A stretch of 64,000 nt of DNA from assembly GCF_963675165.1 (NCBI RefSeq), contig NC_087377.1, positions 17,877,018 to 17,941,017 of the forward strand, in the 5' to 3' direction. The position numbers and the translations under genes are program-made. The notes beneath the pieces were generated by a model. It worked only from the letters and a program-made list of their open reading frames with translations. It was not told the DNA's origin and did not search any database. Below are positions 11,422 through 33,065 of the stretch, in pieces (position 1 is the first letter of the stretch; each line of letters begins with the position of its first letter). The DNA comes from Halichondria panicea. Its lineage: Eukaryota; Porifera; Demospongiae; Suberitida; Halichondriidae.

Positions 11422-14350
11422 ATGGAGGAGGAGTTGGATGGGCTCAGTGCACAGGAGTTACTTGAGAAGAGAGATGGTATCGAGCTAGAGATTAGAGAGC
11501 AGCTGGCTGTACTGGAGCAGGTGTAGTTGTGTGGGAGCTAGATCATTTTATATGTTTGGAGGGCTTAGATACGAAAACACATGCACATACCAATATATAC
11601 CTATATCTACGAACACCACCACTTACTCCATCATTTATTTGCGTATATAAAGTACAAGTAAAATATGTTATTTAAATAAGTTTAACGTAACGATTACGAT
11701 ATCACTCTACAAATAATTTTATGGTCAATGTCTTGTTGGTTCCAGGAGGGTGGGGTTGGTATGAAGGGTGCTCTGGTGGACAGGGAGGGGTTTCCCCGCG
11801 GTGACGTGGACATCTACGTAGTGCGGACAGCCCGACAGAAAGTGTTGTGTTTGCAGAATGACCACAAGTCTCTCATGAAACTGCTCGAGGTGATGTCATC
11901 TAATTATGGTTGATACCTACGTATATACAGATTGATATATGCAACCCTTTTCACCTAGCTCACTTGAAATGCAAACCTTATTAGAGACAACATAAGTCAA
12001 CCACTAGCTACAGACACAGTGGGACCACACTATAGGCTCTGTACACTAGCTACAGTGCACACAGTGGGACCACACTATAGGCTCTGTACACTAGCTACAG
12101 TGCACACAGTGGGACCACACTATAGGCTCTGTACACTAGCTACAGTGCACACAGTGGGACCACACTATAGGTTCTGTACACTAGCTACAGTGCACACAGT
12201 GGGACCACACTATAGGCTCTGTACACTAGCTACAGTGCATGGGACCACACTATAGGCTCTGTACACTAGCTACAGTGTACACAGTGGGACCACACTATAG
12301 GCTCTGTACACTAGCTACAGTGTACACAGTGCATGGGACCACACTATAGGCTCTGTACACTAGCTACAGTGTACACAGTGGGACCACACTATAGGCTCTG
12401 TACACTAGCTACAGTGTACACAGTGGGACCACACTATAGGCTCTGTACACTAGCTACAGTGTACACAGTGGGACCACACTATAGGCTCTGTACACTAGCT
12501 ACAGTGTACACAGTGGGACCACACTATAGGCTCTGTACACTAGCTACAGTGTACACAGTGGGACCACACTATAGGCTCTGTACACTAGCTACAGTGTACA
12601 CAGTGGGACCACACTATAGGCTCTGTACACTAGCTACAGTGTACACAGTGCATGGGACCACACTATAGGCTCTGTACACTAGCTACAGTGCACACAGTGG
12701 GACCACACTATAGGCTCTGTACACTAGCTACAGTGCACACAGTGGGACCACACTATAGGCTCTGTACACTAGCTACAGTGTACACAGTGGGACCACACTA
12801 TAGGCTCTGTACACTAGCTACAGTGCACACAGTGGGACCACACTATAGGCTCTGTACACTAGTCAACACAATTAGAGTAGCATTTCTTTATTTCAAATGA
12901 GGTGACGTGACAAGGGTACAATATACATGTAGCTGATACCTATATATATATAGTGATGAATGGACACCTTTGGGAACAAATGTTTGGCCCTTATACAGAG
13001 GTGGCCTTTGTAGAGGAGTTGTTTAACTGTTCATTTGGGACCTGGTCTTAATTTGTATTGCATTTCTCACTAAGATGGGTTTCACTGCATGTAGTTGATA
13101 TATATACTTATTTATTTATTTACAGAAGAAGCTTCACGCGATACACGCAGAGGAGAGGGAAAGGAGAGGCCCTACTGACGAGTTGCCAAGCAACCAGCCA
13201 GTAACAAGGGCTCGTGGCTTTGTTATAGTCAATCAAGTATCACCAGGGTCACCGGCCGCAGTGGCTGTGAGTACATACATGTTGCTATGGGGAATTAAAG
13301 CATATCTTTTTTTCTGAGCATACACGTAGGTAGATTTTCCTAACAGCTATACTGACGGCATGCATAGCTTTTGCTTCTAAAACGGATGCTCCATAAATTA
13401 TACAGGCTTAAGTTTCCCTCTGAAATATAACTACATAAGTGAATGTGATTTGCTGCATTGCACAAAACACAGTAAGTGTATAGTTATACACAGGGGCTGA
13501 GCGTGGGAGATCAGATTTGTGAATTTGGATCCATAAAAAGTGAAAATTTTCAGAGTTTGCAAGACATCGCTACAGTGGTCCAACACAGTCAAAATGTGAG
13601 TAAATAACAGTTTTCCATTCATCATCACATCAACTGTATAATTATATTCCCTCGTGCATGCAGAGTACAGTGAGGGTAGTGGTCTTGAGAGGGGGTGTGA
13701 CTACCGTTCTCTCCCTCCGTCCTCAACGATGGTCCGGGAGGGGGCTATTAGGGTACGTTCTATTTAGAAGAAGCTCTAGAAGCAATATAGGAAACGGTTG
13801 CATATGGTCCAAAATAGGTCTTATTTTGTAGGGGGGGGAGAGGAGGGTGTACTTTTTTATTACGTCATACTTATTTCATAAAACATCTTTGGCAATCCAA
13901 TTTGATAAGGAGGAAGTGTCCTATACGGACATGTAGGCTCCAATTTCCAGCTATTTTCCAAAATTTCCCTTTAGTATTTATTGCATACCATGTGGTTTCC
14001 ATTTCCTCCGTCTAATTAGGTGTAACATAGTGCTGCCCACCTGATTGCCAACACCCGCCCACTCAACCACACACAGCGTCAACACAAGTACAAGAAATGA
14101 TGACTCAATATTGTTGTGTGTTTGTACAATCATTCCTGTCATTGTTAAAATAACAATAATTACAGCAATATTATCAATGACAAAATGTGTTTTACAGTAA
14201 CGTATGCATTCCATTAATTTAAAAATGAAGGTAGATTTTAATTGAAGGTGATAGGTTATGATTGCACAACATGTCAGTACATGCGCATAATAATTATAAA
14301 AATTGTTTAATTATAGATGTCTAGACAGATTTCATCATCCAGTTGTTTAA
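11422..14350 (+). CDS. PSMD9: 26S proteasome assembly chaperone PSMD9 (p27, PDZ domain)
   Basis: The exons are 11422-11520, 11746-11889, 13126-13266, 13494-13595, 13664-13752 and 14329-14350 (199 codons with stop). The N-terminal helical part contains [19 protein letters not shown] and [11 protein letters not shown], the hallmark of the family. It is followed by a PDZ domain ([34 protein letters not shown]) and the C-terminal [13 protein letters not shown]9 helps assemble the base of the 19S regulatory particle by binding ATPase subunits. The last tiny exon is inferred: donor GTACGT after 13752 joined to 14329 gives GLLGFHHPVV, close to the usual GLLGC tail. Without that splice the frame reads on to TAG 13829-13831. 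The first donor (GTGTAG) is weak. Intron 2 carries a 45-bp minisatellite element. Confidence 0.92.
11944..12917 (+). mobile_element. 45-bp minisatellite element in PSMD9 intron 2
   Basis: About 19 units between the inverted ends ACCCTTTTCACCTAGCTCAC and the complement of a GAGGTGACGTGACAAGGGT end. This copy shows the element borders most clearly. Confidence 0.85.
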
Positions 14351-14359
14351 ACGACTCTC

Positions 14360-15943
14360 TTAATGGAAGTGGGTTGAGAGCATTTTCGCTTCTTGCACCA
14401 TTTCCTCAAACCTCCTGGACCTGCCTTCCCCAGTCACATGATCACCGTCGTATGTCACATGACCCGTACTAGCTGGAGTGTCGTGCCTCTCCAACTGTGT
14501 GGGGGCATGTACACAGTTATATAGGAACACGAGACGTGCGTACAGTAACGTACCACTGTCATTAGAAGGTATATAGTGTTTTTTTGTACACTTATAAGGA
14601 CCCGTTAACTTGGCCGTATTATATTTTTTCACACGCTTTTTTGTACAGTTTGCGTATTATTGCAATCGTATACAGTCAGCAACAAATAGAGCACCTATAG
14701 GCAGTCACCACATGACATGATACTGTAGTTCCAGTTGCTATCGACATAATTGCATTAACAAGGCATGCACATGCATGCATACATGCAGTTACCATGCATG
14801 TACATGTAGTTCTTTATCCTGTATGCATAATTCATACCCTGAACTGAACAAAGAGGCTATATTGACATAATTAACATAATTATGAATTTAGGGGTTTGCT
14901 CTAATGTGTTTAAATTAACTCACAGCATCGTAAATGTCGTCATTTCTCTGGAAATCTCCGTGTCGGCGTGGCAACAGATGTACGTGTACATGTGGTACAG
15001 TTTGGCCAGCATCCACACCATCTTGTATGACGATGGAGAGACTAGTTGAAGTGAACACACTCTCCAACACAGGGGCTACCCGGTGGACACAACCAAACAT
15101 GTCTGTCACTTCTTCTGCAGTCAGGTCTGCAAATCTTTCCACATGTCGTTGGGGGGCAACCAGAACATCTGATAAATAGTTGAGGCAATTAGCTAAAGCC
15201 AATAAACGCAATTAATCAATTAGTTTTGATCTGAATACAGATTACGGGCTCTCAAAGATAGCTACCAAAATGGCTGAAATTTGGAAATAGGGCAATTAAG
15301 ACTAGAGGCTTTGCTTTTCAACTAATCACAGAACTTGTATCTAAGCACATCATTGGAAAGGTAATTCTGAGAGCTATTGAATGCATCAATTAGTTTTGAA
15401 ATTGGACAATCTGAACACAAATTACAGGCTCTCAAAAGTACAGAACGGCTGAAATTTGGAATTGTTAAAATTACTATAATTATACCAAATCACGAGAATG
15501 TATTCAGGGTTTTTTTGTACGAGTGGAGTGAAAATTGTGGGTTCCAAAAATGAACCCCCCACACAATGAAATAAACCCTGGTCACTATTGCGTCAATTAA
15601 TATTGTGTTTGCACATGCATCACTACAAGGTAGGGGGACTGCATTCCTGTGTGTGAGGTAATGTACTGCTAGAGTACTGTTAGCCTATAGTATGGAACTC
15701 CTATACTGGAGGGGTTCTCTAGGAGCAGGAAACAGAGTGAGCACAAAATAAGAAGAGGGGCAAAATATATACGACAACATTCGAAACCACTCAAATGATT
15801 TCAATATCCCAAGTAACTATTGCTAGGATACGTCCAGGAAGAACAGGCTTCTTATTGGTGAATGCATAGCACAGCCTCGTGACTAGAAACGTTTGATCTC
15901 GCCCTATCAAGTTTTTTCCAAAGGTAAACACTTGAGCTGCCAT
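14360..15943 (-). CDS. FHIT: FHIT-like HIT-family dinucleoside triphosphate hydrolase
   Basis: The exons are 15832-15943, 14924-15168 and 14360-14494 (164 codons with stop; human FHIT has 147 residues). The order is FTFGKNLIG, then [22 protein letters not shown] across the first splice, [19 protein letters not shown] with the His-X-His-X-His triad, and [17 protein letters not shown]. These match FHIT, which cleaves diadenosine triphosphate through a covalent histidine intermediate and acts as a tumour suppressor in mammals. The start is ATG 15943; no in-frame ATG lies upstream. The gene is divergent from eIF3f (191 bp between starts) and convergent with PSMD9 (stops 9 bp apart). Confidence 0.93.
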
Positions 15944-16134
15944 TCCCCTTTCTTTGACCGCGGCTTTGATTCGCGATACAGCACCTCGAATTAAGGGCAC
16001 TGTTGAAAGTACTTTGAACCCATGATCTAATTATTCGACATGAGCCATGTGGGAAAAGAAATATTGAACTAAAGAAAAGCTTCCTCACTGGACCTACAGT
16101 TAGTCGTTTTTCTGCAGTACTTCTGTTGCTAAAA
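15944..16134. promoter_or_regulatory. Divergent promoter between FHIT and eIF3f
   Basis: The 191 bp between the two start codons must serve both genes. I see no TATA box. Called from spacing only. Confidence 0.6.
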
Positions 16135-18806
16135 ATGGAGAATGTACTGGGAGAGGTGGTGAAGGTCCACCCGGTGGCCTTGTTCACGATTGTGGACAGT
16201 TACGAGCGACGGCCAGAGCTGGGGAAGCGGGTAATTGGCACACTCATGGGTACCAGCGAGAAAGGGGTTGTGGAAATCAGAAGCTGCTATGCTGTACCTC
16301 ATAACGAGACTGATGGCGAGGTACACTTGCAGGATTTGCTTGTACTGCATTTATTGCTGCTATTTTACGCACGCAGGTAGCTGTGAATATGGAGTTTGTA
16401 AAGCAAATGTCATCTTTGCAACATCTCGTCAATAAGACGGAGAGTGTTGTCGGATGGTAAGCATCACGCCCACACACACACACCCTCATGTTACACACAC
16501 ACACACATTGCAACATCTCGTCAATAAGACGGGAGAGTGAGCATCACGCCCACATACACACCCTCACACACCACACACACACAGGTTCTCAACATTCTCG
16601 TTCAGTGATCGTCCCAAGTACGGCACAGTTCCTGAGAATATGATGCATTCTGTACTCATACATGACTACTACAGTCGCCTAGCAACCGGCCCCAACGCCA
16701 TCTTCCTCACACTAGACACCACCTTGAGAACAGGTTAGGATAATGGGTAAAGGTGGCCACGTTAGTTGCTCAATTATGTCTACAATAATATACAGTGCTA
16801 TTGGGTAAAGATCATCAAGTCTCTTAGTACTGATTACCCTGTGAAGTATTTTTTCTGGCGTTAAATCTTGCTATGTTTATCTTAACATTTTCCAATTATC
16901 CGCGAGTATAATTTTTACGATTTAATATCGCATGTATGCTACTAAAAGACTGCTATTTCGCGAAAATTAAATCTGCGAAAGCTTCCCTCAAAATATACAC
17001 GCTATATGGTATTTTATCATTTTATTTCTGCAGGTCGACTGGAGATTAAAGCTTTTGTCAAGTTTAAAGTGGGACTACCTAACAAGACAGCTGGGGTCAT
17101 CTTTACCCCCATTCCCTGTGAGGTCGTGTACTTTGAACCTGAGCGAGCAGGAGTGCAGTTACTGAGAGAGACGGTTGGTAGCGGCAATAGTCCCATCAAG
17201 AGTGACTTTGAGCATCTGGAGAGGTGTGTGGAGTGGGTGGAGGGAGGATAGTGTGTGCGTGGGTGGAGTGGGTGGGGGAGGGGAGTGTGTGGAGTGGATG
17301 GGGAGGATAGTGTGTGTGTGGGTAGGGGAGGGGAGTGTGTGGAGTGGATGGGGGAGGATAGTGTGTGTGGGGGTGGGGAGGAGTGTGTGGAGTGGATGGG
17401 AGAGGATAGTGTGTGCGTGGGTGGGGGAGGGGAGTGTGTGTGTGGGTGAGTGTGTGTGTGTACATTTATTTTAATATTCAACATTGTTGTGGTGGGTGTG
17501 ACCAGCATTTTCAAGTGGTGGCTATTTTCATTCCTCAATCTCGATTCTCCATAGATTGAAAAGGAAGGGGATTGGAAACGAAAATTTTTGCGTGAAACAC
17601 TCCGCGTTATAGGGCGTGGCTAAAACTACAAAGGGATTATTTTATAGTCAGCATGCTCATTACCTGTCTTGGCTGCCATACAATGTGCTGTACATAGAAA
17701 TGGTGAAATTGATCACTTTTAATGTTGAATATTCTAAAAAGTAAAGAGAATATAGCTCTAAAAGGTCGACTAAGCAACGCAACCACTATCACTAAACAAA
17801 TACATGCTATAAAAGAAGGAATGGCCCTTACTATGAAGTCGTGAGAGGTCAAGGCCCGTGGTGTGTCTAAAAGTATACTAAAGCAGTTTGAAGGACTATA
17901 CTGCAAACGTTTATGAACAGTAAAGCTTATCCACAAAAACTAAAAACAGAGTAAAGACAGCGGACTTGGACAAGTTAGAGCTTGTCAGTGGTGTAAAGTT
18001 ACTTCTCTAGAGTAACCTCCCAGCCTCTGAGTGATCGCTAGTGGATAGGAGAGCTAGAAACAGTTGAAATACAACCTGAGTACGGTCAAAACAAAAATAA
18101 TCGCGAGCGCGAAATCATAACGCGGAGTCTTTCAACCATTTACACAGGGAGGCCTGGTCGTTTCCAATCCCCTTCCTTTTCAATCTATGATTCAACACAC
18201 AAAATTGCCTTTTCTATAATATCTAGTGAACTAGGCCTGAGAGGTGTTTATTTCTGCCCATTTTATTTTTTGCCTGTTACACTCCCTCTCGCCGTGCACA
18301 CGCACACAGTGCCACTGAGTCTATTGGACAGCTGCTGGAAAAGTTAGTCAAGTATACAGCAGAGGTCATGGTAGGTAACTATCCGTGTATCGCCAGTCCC
18401 TTACCCCCCCCCACACACACACCTACTCACACACAGGCGGGCACTATCCCTGGTAATGGCACAGTAGGACGGTTGCTAATGGAAACCATCTCTAGAGTAC
18501 CTAAAATCGAAGGACCAAAGTTTGAATCTCTTCTTAACTCTACAATGCAGGTCCGTTATTTCGTGTCCTTTCTTCCCCAATACCATAATTATAGCGGGAA
18601 TACTTCGAGGGTATAACTTTTTGTGGTTTTCACTGATTAAGCATGTACCGCAAACATTTATATCCACAAATTTAAGATTGCATGATGATCATTACTCGCT
18701 CTATATTATACTGCAGGACCTACTGATGGTGGTGTATTTGGCAGAGCTGACCAAGACGCAGATGACACTTGGAGAGAGACTATCGCAATTCAAATCACCA
18801 AATTAA
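16135..18806 (+). CDS. EIF3F: Eukaryotic translation initiation factor 3 subunit F (MPN domain)
   Basis: The seven exons are 16135-16320, 16377-16456, 16585-16733, 17034-17223, 18310-18370, 18437-18550 and 18717-18806 (290 codons with stop, consistent phases). The MPN domain begins [19 protein letters not shown] and continues [26 protein letters not shown] and [15 protein letters not shown]. The C-terminal helical part has [19 protein letters not shown] and [16 protein letters not shown], as in eIF3f. The catalytic JAMM pattern is absent, as expected for this structural MPN subunit of the eIF3 complex. Intron 4 contains a 640-bp inverted-repeat element, and intron 2 repeats the end of exon 2. 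A polyadenylation signal AATAAA lies at 18855-18860. Confidence 0.95.
16416..16554 (+). repeat. Duplicated exon/intron boundary in eIF3f
   Basis: TTGCAACATCTCGTCAATAA at 16416 (exon 2) recurs at 16508 (intron 2) together with the following CATCACGCCCACA. The second copy lacks the exon end and donor. Confidence 0.85.
17550..18189. mobile_element. 640-bp element with 32-bp perfect terminal inverted repeats
   Basis: 17550-17581 and 18158-18189 are exact reverse complements (CATAGATTGAAAAGGAAGGG and on). Similarity continues inward through ACTCCGCGTTAT. No coding capacity. It sits in eIF3f intron 4. No clear target-site duplication. Confidence 0.85.
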
Positions 18807-18854
18807 TTAGCTCTTTATAATTATGATATGCGTGTCTATATAATATTGTTAATG

Positions 18855-18860
18855 AATAAA
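18855..18860 (+). terminator. Polyadenylation signal of the eIF3f gene
   Basis: Canonical AATAAA, 49 bp after the stop codon, with GT- and T-rich sequence just downstream. Confidence 0.7.
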
Positions 18861-19218
18861 AGTTTGTACAAAATATTTTATAAAAGTGAAAGTGAAATTG
18901 GTAAAGAGCGTTAAATCAATATAATTAATGCTGCTTATACACCATAATAGCCAAATTTAATTAATGATCTTTACCGTATATACTCTAGTATTAATATTGG
19001 CCACAACATAATGATAATAAAATAATGCTGCAATTATAATTATAATTATAGCAATATAAAATATTCATCGCTGCAAATTTATAAGGGAATTAAAATTTAA
19101 AATAAAAGAAAATTTAACACAACACATGTACGTATACAAATAATTTTCTACTAACTGTTAAAAAATGAGTGATTAAAATTACAATAGTTTGCACCAGCTA
19201 ATCATAAGGGGGTGTGGT
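18861..19218. other. Gap between convergent eIF3f and receptor A
   Basis: A+T-rich sequence with short AATTATAATTAT runs; it must hold the 3' UTR of receptor A. No gene seen. Confidence 0.6.
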
Positions 19219-28241
<9,023 letters not shown>

Positions 28242-28603
28242 CCTGTACACTGGTACTCAGGCCCGCTTGCTTGTACTGTTTAGTTAGAAGTTTGTCAATT
28301 ATCTAGCTAGCTAAGCTTCTGTGCTAGCTGCAGATCAGAAATGCTTGTTTTGGTTGTGGTATATTAATTTTGACCTCAAGAATTATAGCTGCCCCACCCC
28401 TCAAATGTAGCAATCTAATTCCATTGCCCATGCGCAGACTTTGAGAGGGTGGGGCTGACCGCACACCCCGCGGCTTGACCCGAGGCAAGATTTGTACCGT
28501 TGCCCATGCGCAGACTATGAGAGGGAGGGGCTGACTGTTACAGATTGGCATCAATGGCATGTAAACTGTGTCAGGAAATCAGAACTCACTAACAATAACA
28601 AGC
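28242..28603. promoter_or_regulatory. Shared promoter of receptors A and B with a duplicated 41-bp box
   Basis: This is the 362-bp gap between the two start codons. It contains a direct repeat, 28421-28461 and 28497-28537, about 36 of 41 bases identical, centred on a CCATGCGCAGACT core that resembles half of an NRF1-type palindrome. The second box is followed by the leader of receptor B. The duplication suggests a real control element used by one or both genes. Confidence 0.6.
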
Positions 28604-30446
28604 ATGAAGTCAATTCTACTCTCTGTGCTAGCTCTATCTCTTGTACCCTACTGTGAGTTACTATATAATTATATAGACTATAGCCATCTTTAGCTAGTGT
28701 ATCCCTCCATTTTACTATCATTACATACTGCAGGTCTCAGCCAATTAACCACATTTGGAGCAAACTACATTCCCAGCATTGGCACTGTTGTAGCAGGCCT
28801 CCCAGGAACCAACCATACGTTCAATTGCGACCAATTCAGCAGGAACAATAACGTAACCACAAAAGTTACCACCGCTTGGTTACTTGATAACTTCCTGGGT
28901 CTATCGCTAGTTAGTATTCGTACGAATGATCATCCAGAGTTTGCTATCACTGGAACAGAGAGAGGCAGTGATTTCCCGTTTCCAACCTTCCGTAACCAGT
29001 TAACTATTGTGAATCTCACACATAGACTGCATAACGTGAGGCTCTTCTGTGGACATGGACAAAATACTGATGGATATTGGGAGCTGAGAGTTTACAGTAA
29101 GTGTGTGTGTGTGTGTGTGTGGGTGGGTGGGTGTGTATATGGGGAAATTCCTCATTTCTTCGCCACTATTTCAAATTGTTGCTCTTATACTTGCAGCTCC
29201 ACCATTACTCAATAGTAATGAACAGTTGAGTGTAACAGAAGGGGACAGCGTGAGTGTGAACGTCAGTCAAGGCCTGAGAGAAACGTTTCCATTCCCTCGG
29301 GACTTTGAGTGGCAGAAAGATGGTGTCATCATTAGCAACTCCACTAGAGCAGCGTTTGGCTACACTCTACTAAACATCAACCCAGTGAGAAGAGAGGACA
29401 ATGGAACGTACACTTTGTCAGCTACTAACTCGAGATTAGGAGACTCTGAGAGCATTATTGGAACTGGAAATGGACGTATTGAATTGGAAATATTCTGTAA
29501 GTTTTGTGCTAATGATAGCTACATTACATTGCTTGTAAATAGTTACATATTGAGTTACATGCTGCATATTGTAATTAGATGGACCTGAGCTTGATGCTGC
29601 TGAGTCAGCTCTGGCCGCTGTGGAGGAGCAAGCTAACCTCACTCTGATGTGTGGGACTAACGTGGTTGGACACCCAGTACCTAGTGTGCAATGGAGGGAC
29701 AGTGCAGACAGTGTAATAGACACTGCTGACACAGCATTCGTGTTCAACAATGGACCAGAGCTAGTCAGTCTAACAATCCTCAGTGCACAGTTGAGCGACA
29801 CAGGGAACTGGACCTGCACTCTGACCTCCACTGAGACGGCTGTAATCGTTGAGAGGATGCTGTCATTGACTGTTATCAGTGAGTGCATGCAAAACATCTT
29901 CTGAACACGTAATTATATCTCTCATTGTTACAGCTCGTCCACCATCTCCAGTGAATGTAACAATAAACGAACGAGGGGCTACATGGTTTTACGTCAGTTG
30001 GCTATCACCACTGGACCCGCCCACTCACTTCACACTCACAGCCACCCCCTCAAACAACGAGTCACCCGTCACACTAACCGTGGAGCAACCACGACTCAGT
30101 GTCAACATGACATCACTGATACCTGGTACAGAGTACAGTGTTGCAGTGGTGGCTAGCACTCTCTTGCAAGGTGTTGTGGCTGCCAGTCACAGTAGTGTCA
30201 CTGTTGTTGATTCTACTAATACTTCAGGTAAACAATGCTGTGCTTTTGTGTGTGCTCTGTTTGTACTGACTGAACCCATTCATGGCAATATGCTCACCAT
30301 AACCATCGCCTGTCTGGATACAGCTATCTAGAGAAAATATGTACAAGTTCAATAATTTGATTCTATACATGTACATCGACTTATGTAGTTCCCTTTTGAA
30401 GTGTACACACATTTCATGTTTTCCACTAATCTCTCCGGATCCAAAC

Positions 30447-30544
<98 letters not shown>

Positions 30545-32931
30545 CACACACACACCCATACGTATAGCACCAGCGTTGGTTTGTTCCAACACTTTCTCCT
30601 CTGATGGAGTAGCGACAGTCAGCTGGGTACTCGTGCACACCGGTGGCCTCAACCTCACCTCACAGGAGGTGGCGTATGCAACGCCTGAGGCTGTGGACTT
30701 CACACCGATTATGGCGGACCTATTGGAGCAGAGCTCAGTATCCGTGAGGGGTTTGTCTGCAGGGGAGTTCTACACATTTAGAATTAGTGCAAGCAATGCT
30801 CTAGGAGAGGCTGTATCAGTCTGTCCTGCACTGTGGCTAACAACAGGTACTTTCACATGCACTATAGCTTGAAATTAAAAAACAAAAAGCCGAAATGCTA
30901 GACTAATTAATCTGTAGTGTGTTGACTAGTGTACAGAGCCTATAGTGTGGTCCCACTGTGTACACTGTAGCTAGTGTACAGAGCCTATAGTGTGTAGTCC
31001 CACTGTGTACACTGTAGCTAGTGTACAGAGCCTTGTGGTCCCACTGTGTACACTGTAGCTAGTGTACAGAGCCTATAGTGTGTAGTCCCACTGTGTACAC
31101 TGTAGCTAGTGTACAGAGCCTATAGTGTGGTCCCACTGTGTACACTGTAGCTAGTGTACAGAGCCTATGGTCCCACTGTGTACACTGTATAGCTATAGTA
31201 GTTTACTTATGTTTTCTCTAATAAGGTTTTCATTTCAAATGAGGTGAAAAGGCTAATTTATTGTTGTAGCTTGGTAAATTAGGCATGAATTGATCTACTG
31301 CTAAATGCACATCTATCTATTAAGCCAGTAGACATCTAATCCACCTGGGCTATATATTGTATTACTGAGCAACAGGTGCTAATTAAGTGGCATGAAAGGT
31401 GGGTAGCTACAGCCAACAAGGAGTTTCCCACAACACTGCATATCTTCCTATGCACCTACACCCACACTGACATGCAGGCATACCACAGATACCACTCATA
31501 CATGGCATCATCTCAAACAACTCACTACAAGCACTCCTCACTGTTAGCACGTCTGCGTCTGGAACCGGACCATCAGACTCCACCTTCCAATTCCTGATTC
31601 AAGTCGTGGATACCAATTCCACGTTGATGTTTGAAACCTCCATTCCACGTCCAAACTATCGAGATGGGGCCATTGTTGAACTGACTGTTACCTCTGGTTT
31701 TGTGCAAGGTGGTGATTTCATCTTCACTGTGAGGACTGAGAATCAATACGGGACAAGTTCATTCTCAGAACCTGTTAGAGTGATCGTGGCTGACTCAGAA
31801 GATGCACAACTACCAGGTATAGTAACGCTATAGATCCCCTTCATTTGGAGTTGGCTCTGTAACTAGAGCTGATGGTACAAATTCTGATTTTCTGAAAGCT
31901 TAGAAGCAGACCTTTTAAATGGTGTCAATCATTAAAACTATAGTTGTCAATTTGGCCGTACCATGGATTATTATGGCCCTGACAAAATTCTACATCATCT
32001 GAAAGGCCCCTCTCTAAGCTGTCAGAAAATTAACATTATGACCAACAGAACCAAATTTATGGCCGTTCAAAGATGCTCTATTGAAATGCTTTCGGTTTTA
32101 GTACTACCTTTAGTCTAATTTTATTGACTATAATTATATATTTCTCTTGCAGTGGCTGCTATAGCTGGTGGAATTGGAGGTGGTGTGCTGCTGCTGTTGC
32201 TAGTGGTGATCATCATACTGGTGGTGGTCTGTATTGTACGCAGCAATAAAACAGGTATGCATGTTATAGGCTTGTTGTATATAATGCATATAGGAATGCA
32301 TGGAATGCATGGAACGTACATGTTATGATGTAGTGGAGCTAATAAAGGCAAACTATACATAATTATAGCTAATTCCCTTTTTTCCTAATACCATGCAATA
32401 AATTACATCATTTCTTCTCTCTATACAGACACAGAATCTAAAATCCAACGTTGTGATTCTCTAGAGATGGTATCCAATCAGAACTACGGCAAGTTCAGTG
32501 AGGGGGTGGATACGCCCACAGCAGTACCACACAACACACACTACGATACTATTCCAGTCCGCTCTCCTTCTATCTACGATCAACTAGCTCCACCCCCCAA
32601 GGAAACGTTATCGGACAATCCATTGTATAGCAGCACAGGGGAGCTGAGATTGAGCGCTGTGTTTAACACTTACAATATGGTGCCCCCCAGAGGTAGTTCC
32701 CACCAACTGACCCCCAGTCATCAGAATATTCCACTACCCCCTCGTCCGGTGAGCGAGAGTGACCCCGCCCACTCCACCCCAAGCCCCTCCCACCCCACCT
32801 ATTCCACACCGTCAGCCCCTCTGGACATGCCCCCTCTAACGAACCACCACCTGATGGACAGCGAACACTTGTACGCTCATGCTACTAGTAACAGAGCACC
32901 ACTCTCAGAACCAACGTACTCTGAACTATAG
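28604..32931 (+). CDS. Receptor B: Ig/FN3 membrane receptor with ITAM-type tail, paralogue of A
   Basis: The nine exons are 28604-28652, 28734-29096, 29197-29496, 29579-29878, 29934-30227, 30568-30846, 31478-31816, 32153-32254 and 32429-32931 (843 codons with stop). Layout by residue: signal peptide 1-16; N-terminal domain 17-137 sharing FPTFRN and CGH with receptor A; two Ig-like domains 138-237 and 238-337; three FN3 domains 338-435, 436-528 and 529-641; membrane span in 642-675; tail 676-842. The tail, in one exon, holds YDTIPVRSPSIYDQL (residues 714-728), an exact YxxI-x7-YxxL ITAM spacing. It also holds NYGKF, LYSST, TYNMV, LYAHA and a C-terminal TYSEL, plus IPLPPRP, an SH3-type PxxPxR site. 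I infer an activating or adaptor-binding receptor. Ligand unknown. Confidence 0.85.
30445..30541. repeat. (CA)n microsatellite, about 95 bp
   Basis: It lies directly before the acceptor of receptor B exon 6 and serves as part of its pyrimidine-poor approach. Confidence 0.98.
30871..31254 (-). mobile_element. 45-bp minisatellite element in receptor B intron 6
   Basis: About six reverse-oriented units, some shortened, with the right end TTCAAATGAGGTGAAAAGGC. The left end is diverged. Confidence 0.75.
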
Positions 32932-33065
32932 ATCAGTGGAAATTTTCATATAACAAACTCATTCAAACACATCTCTATAATACAAGCGGCTTTATGGTAT
33001 AAAATATTATGCATACACAGTTACTAGAAATGAAATTACGGTCTCACTCTGTAAGGCTGCATTGT
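32932..33065. other. 134-bp gap between stops of receptors B and C
   Basis: Holds the 3' UTRs of both convergent genes. Related sequence recurs at 39173-39390 beside decayed copies of both gene ends. Confidence 0.6.

Noticed and set aside
17017-17538. Pro/His/Thr-rich open frame on the minus strand
   Set aside because: Lies over an eIF3f exon and a GTGTGTGG-type simple repeat; no independent coding signal.
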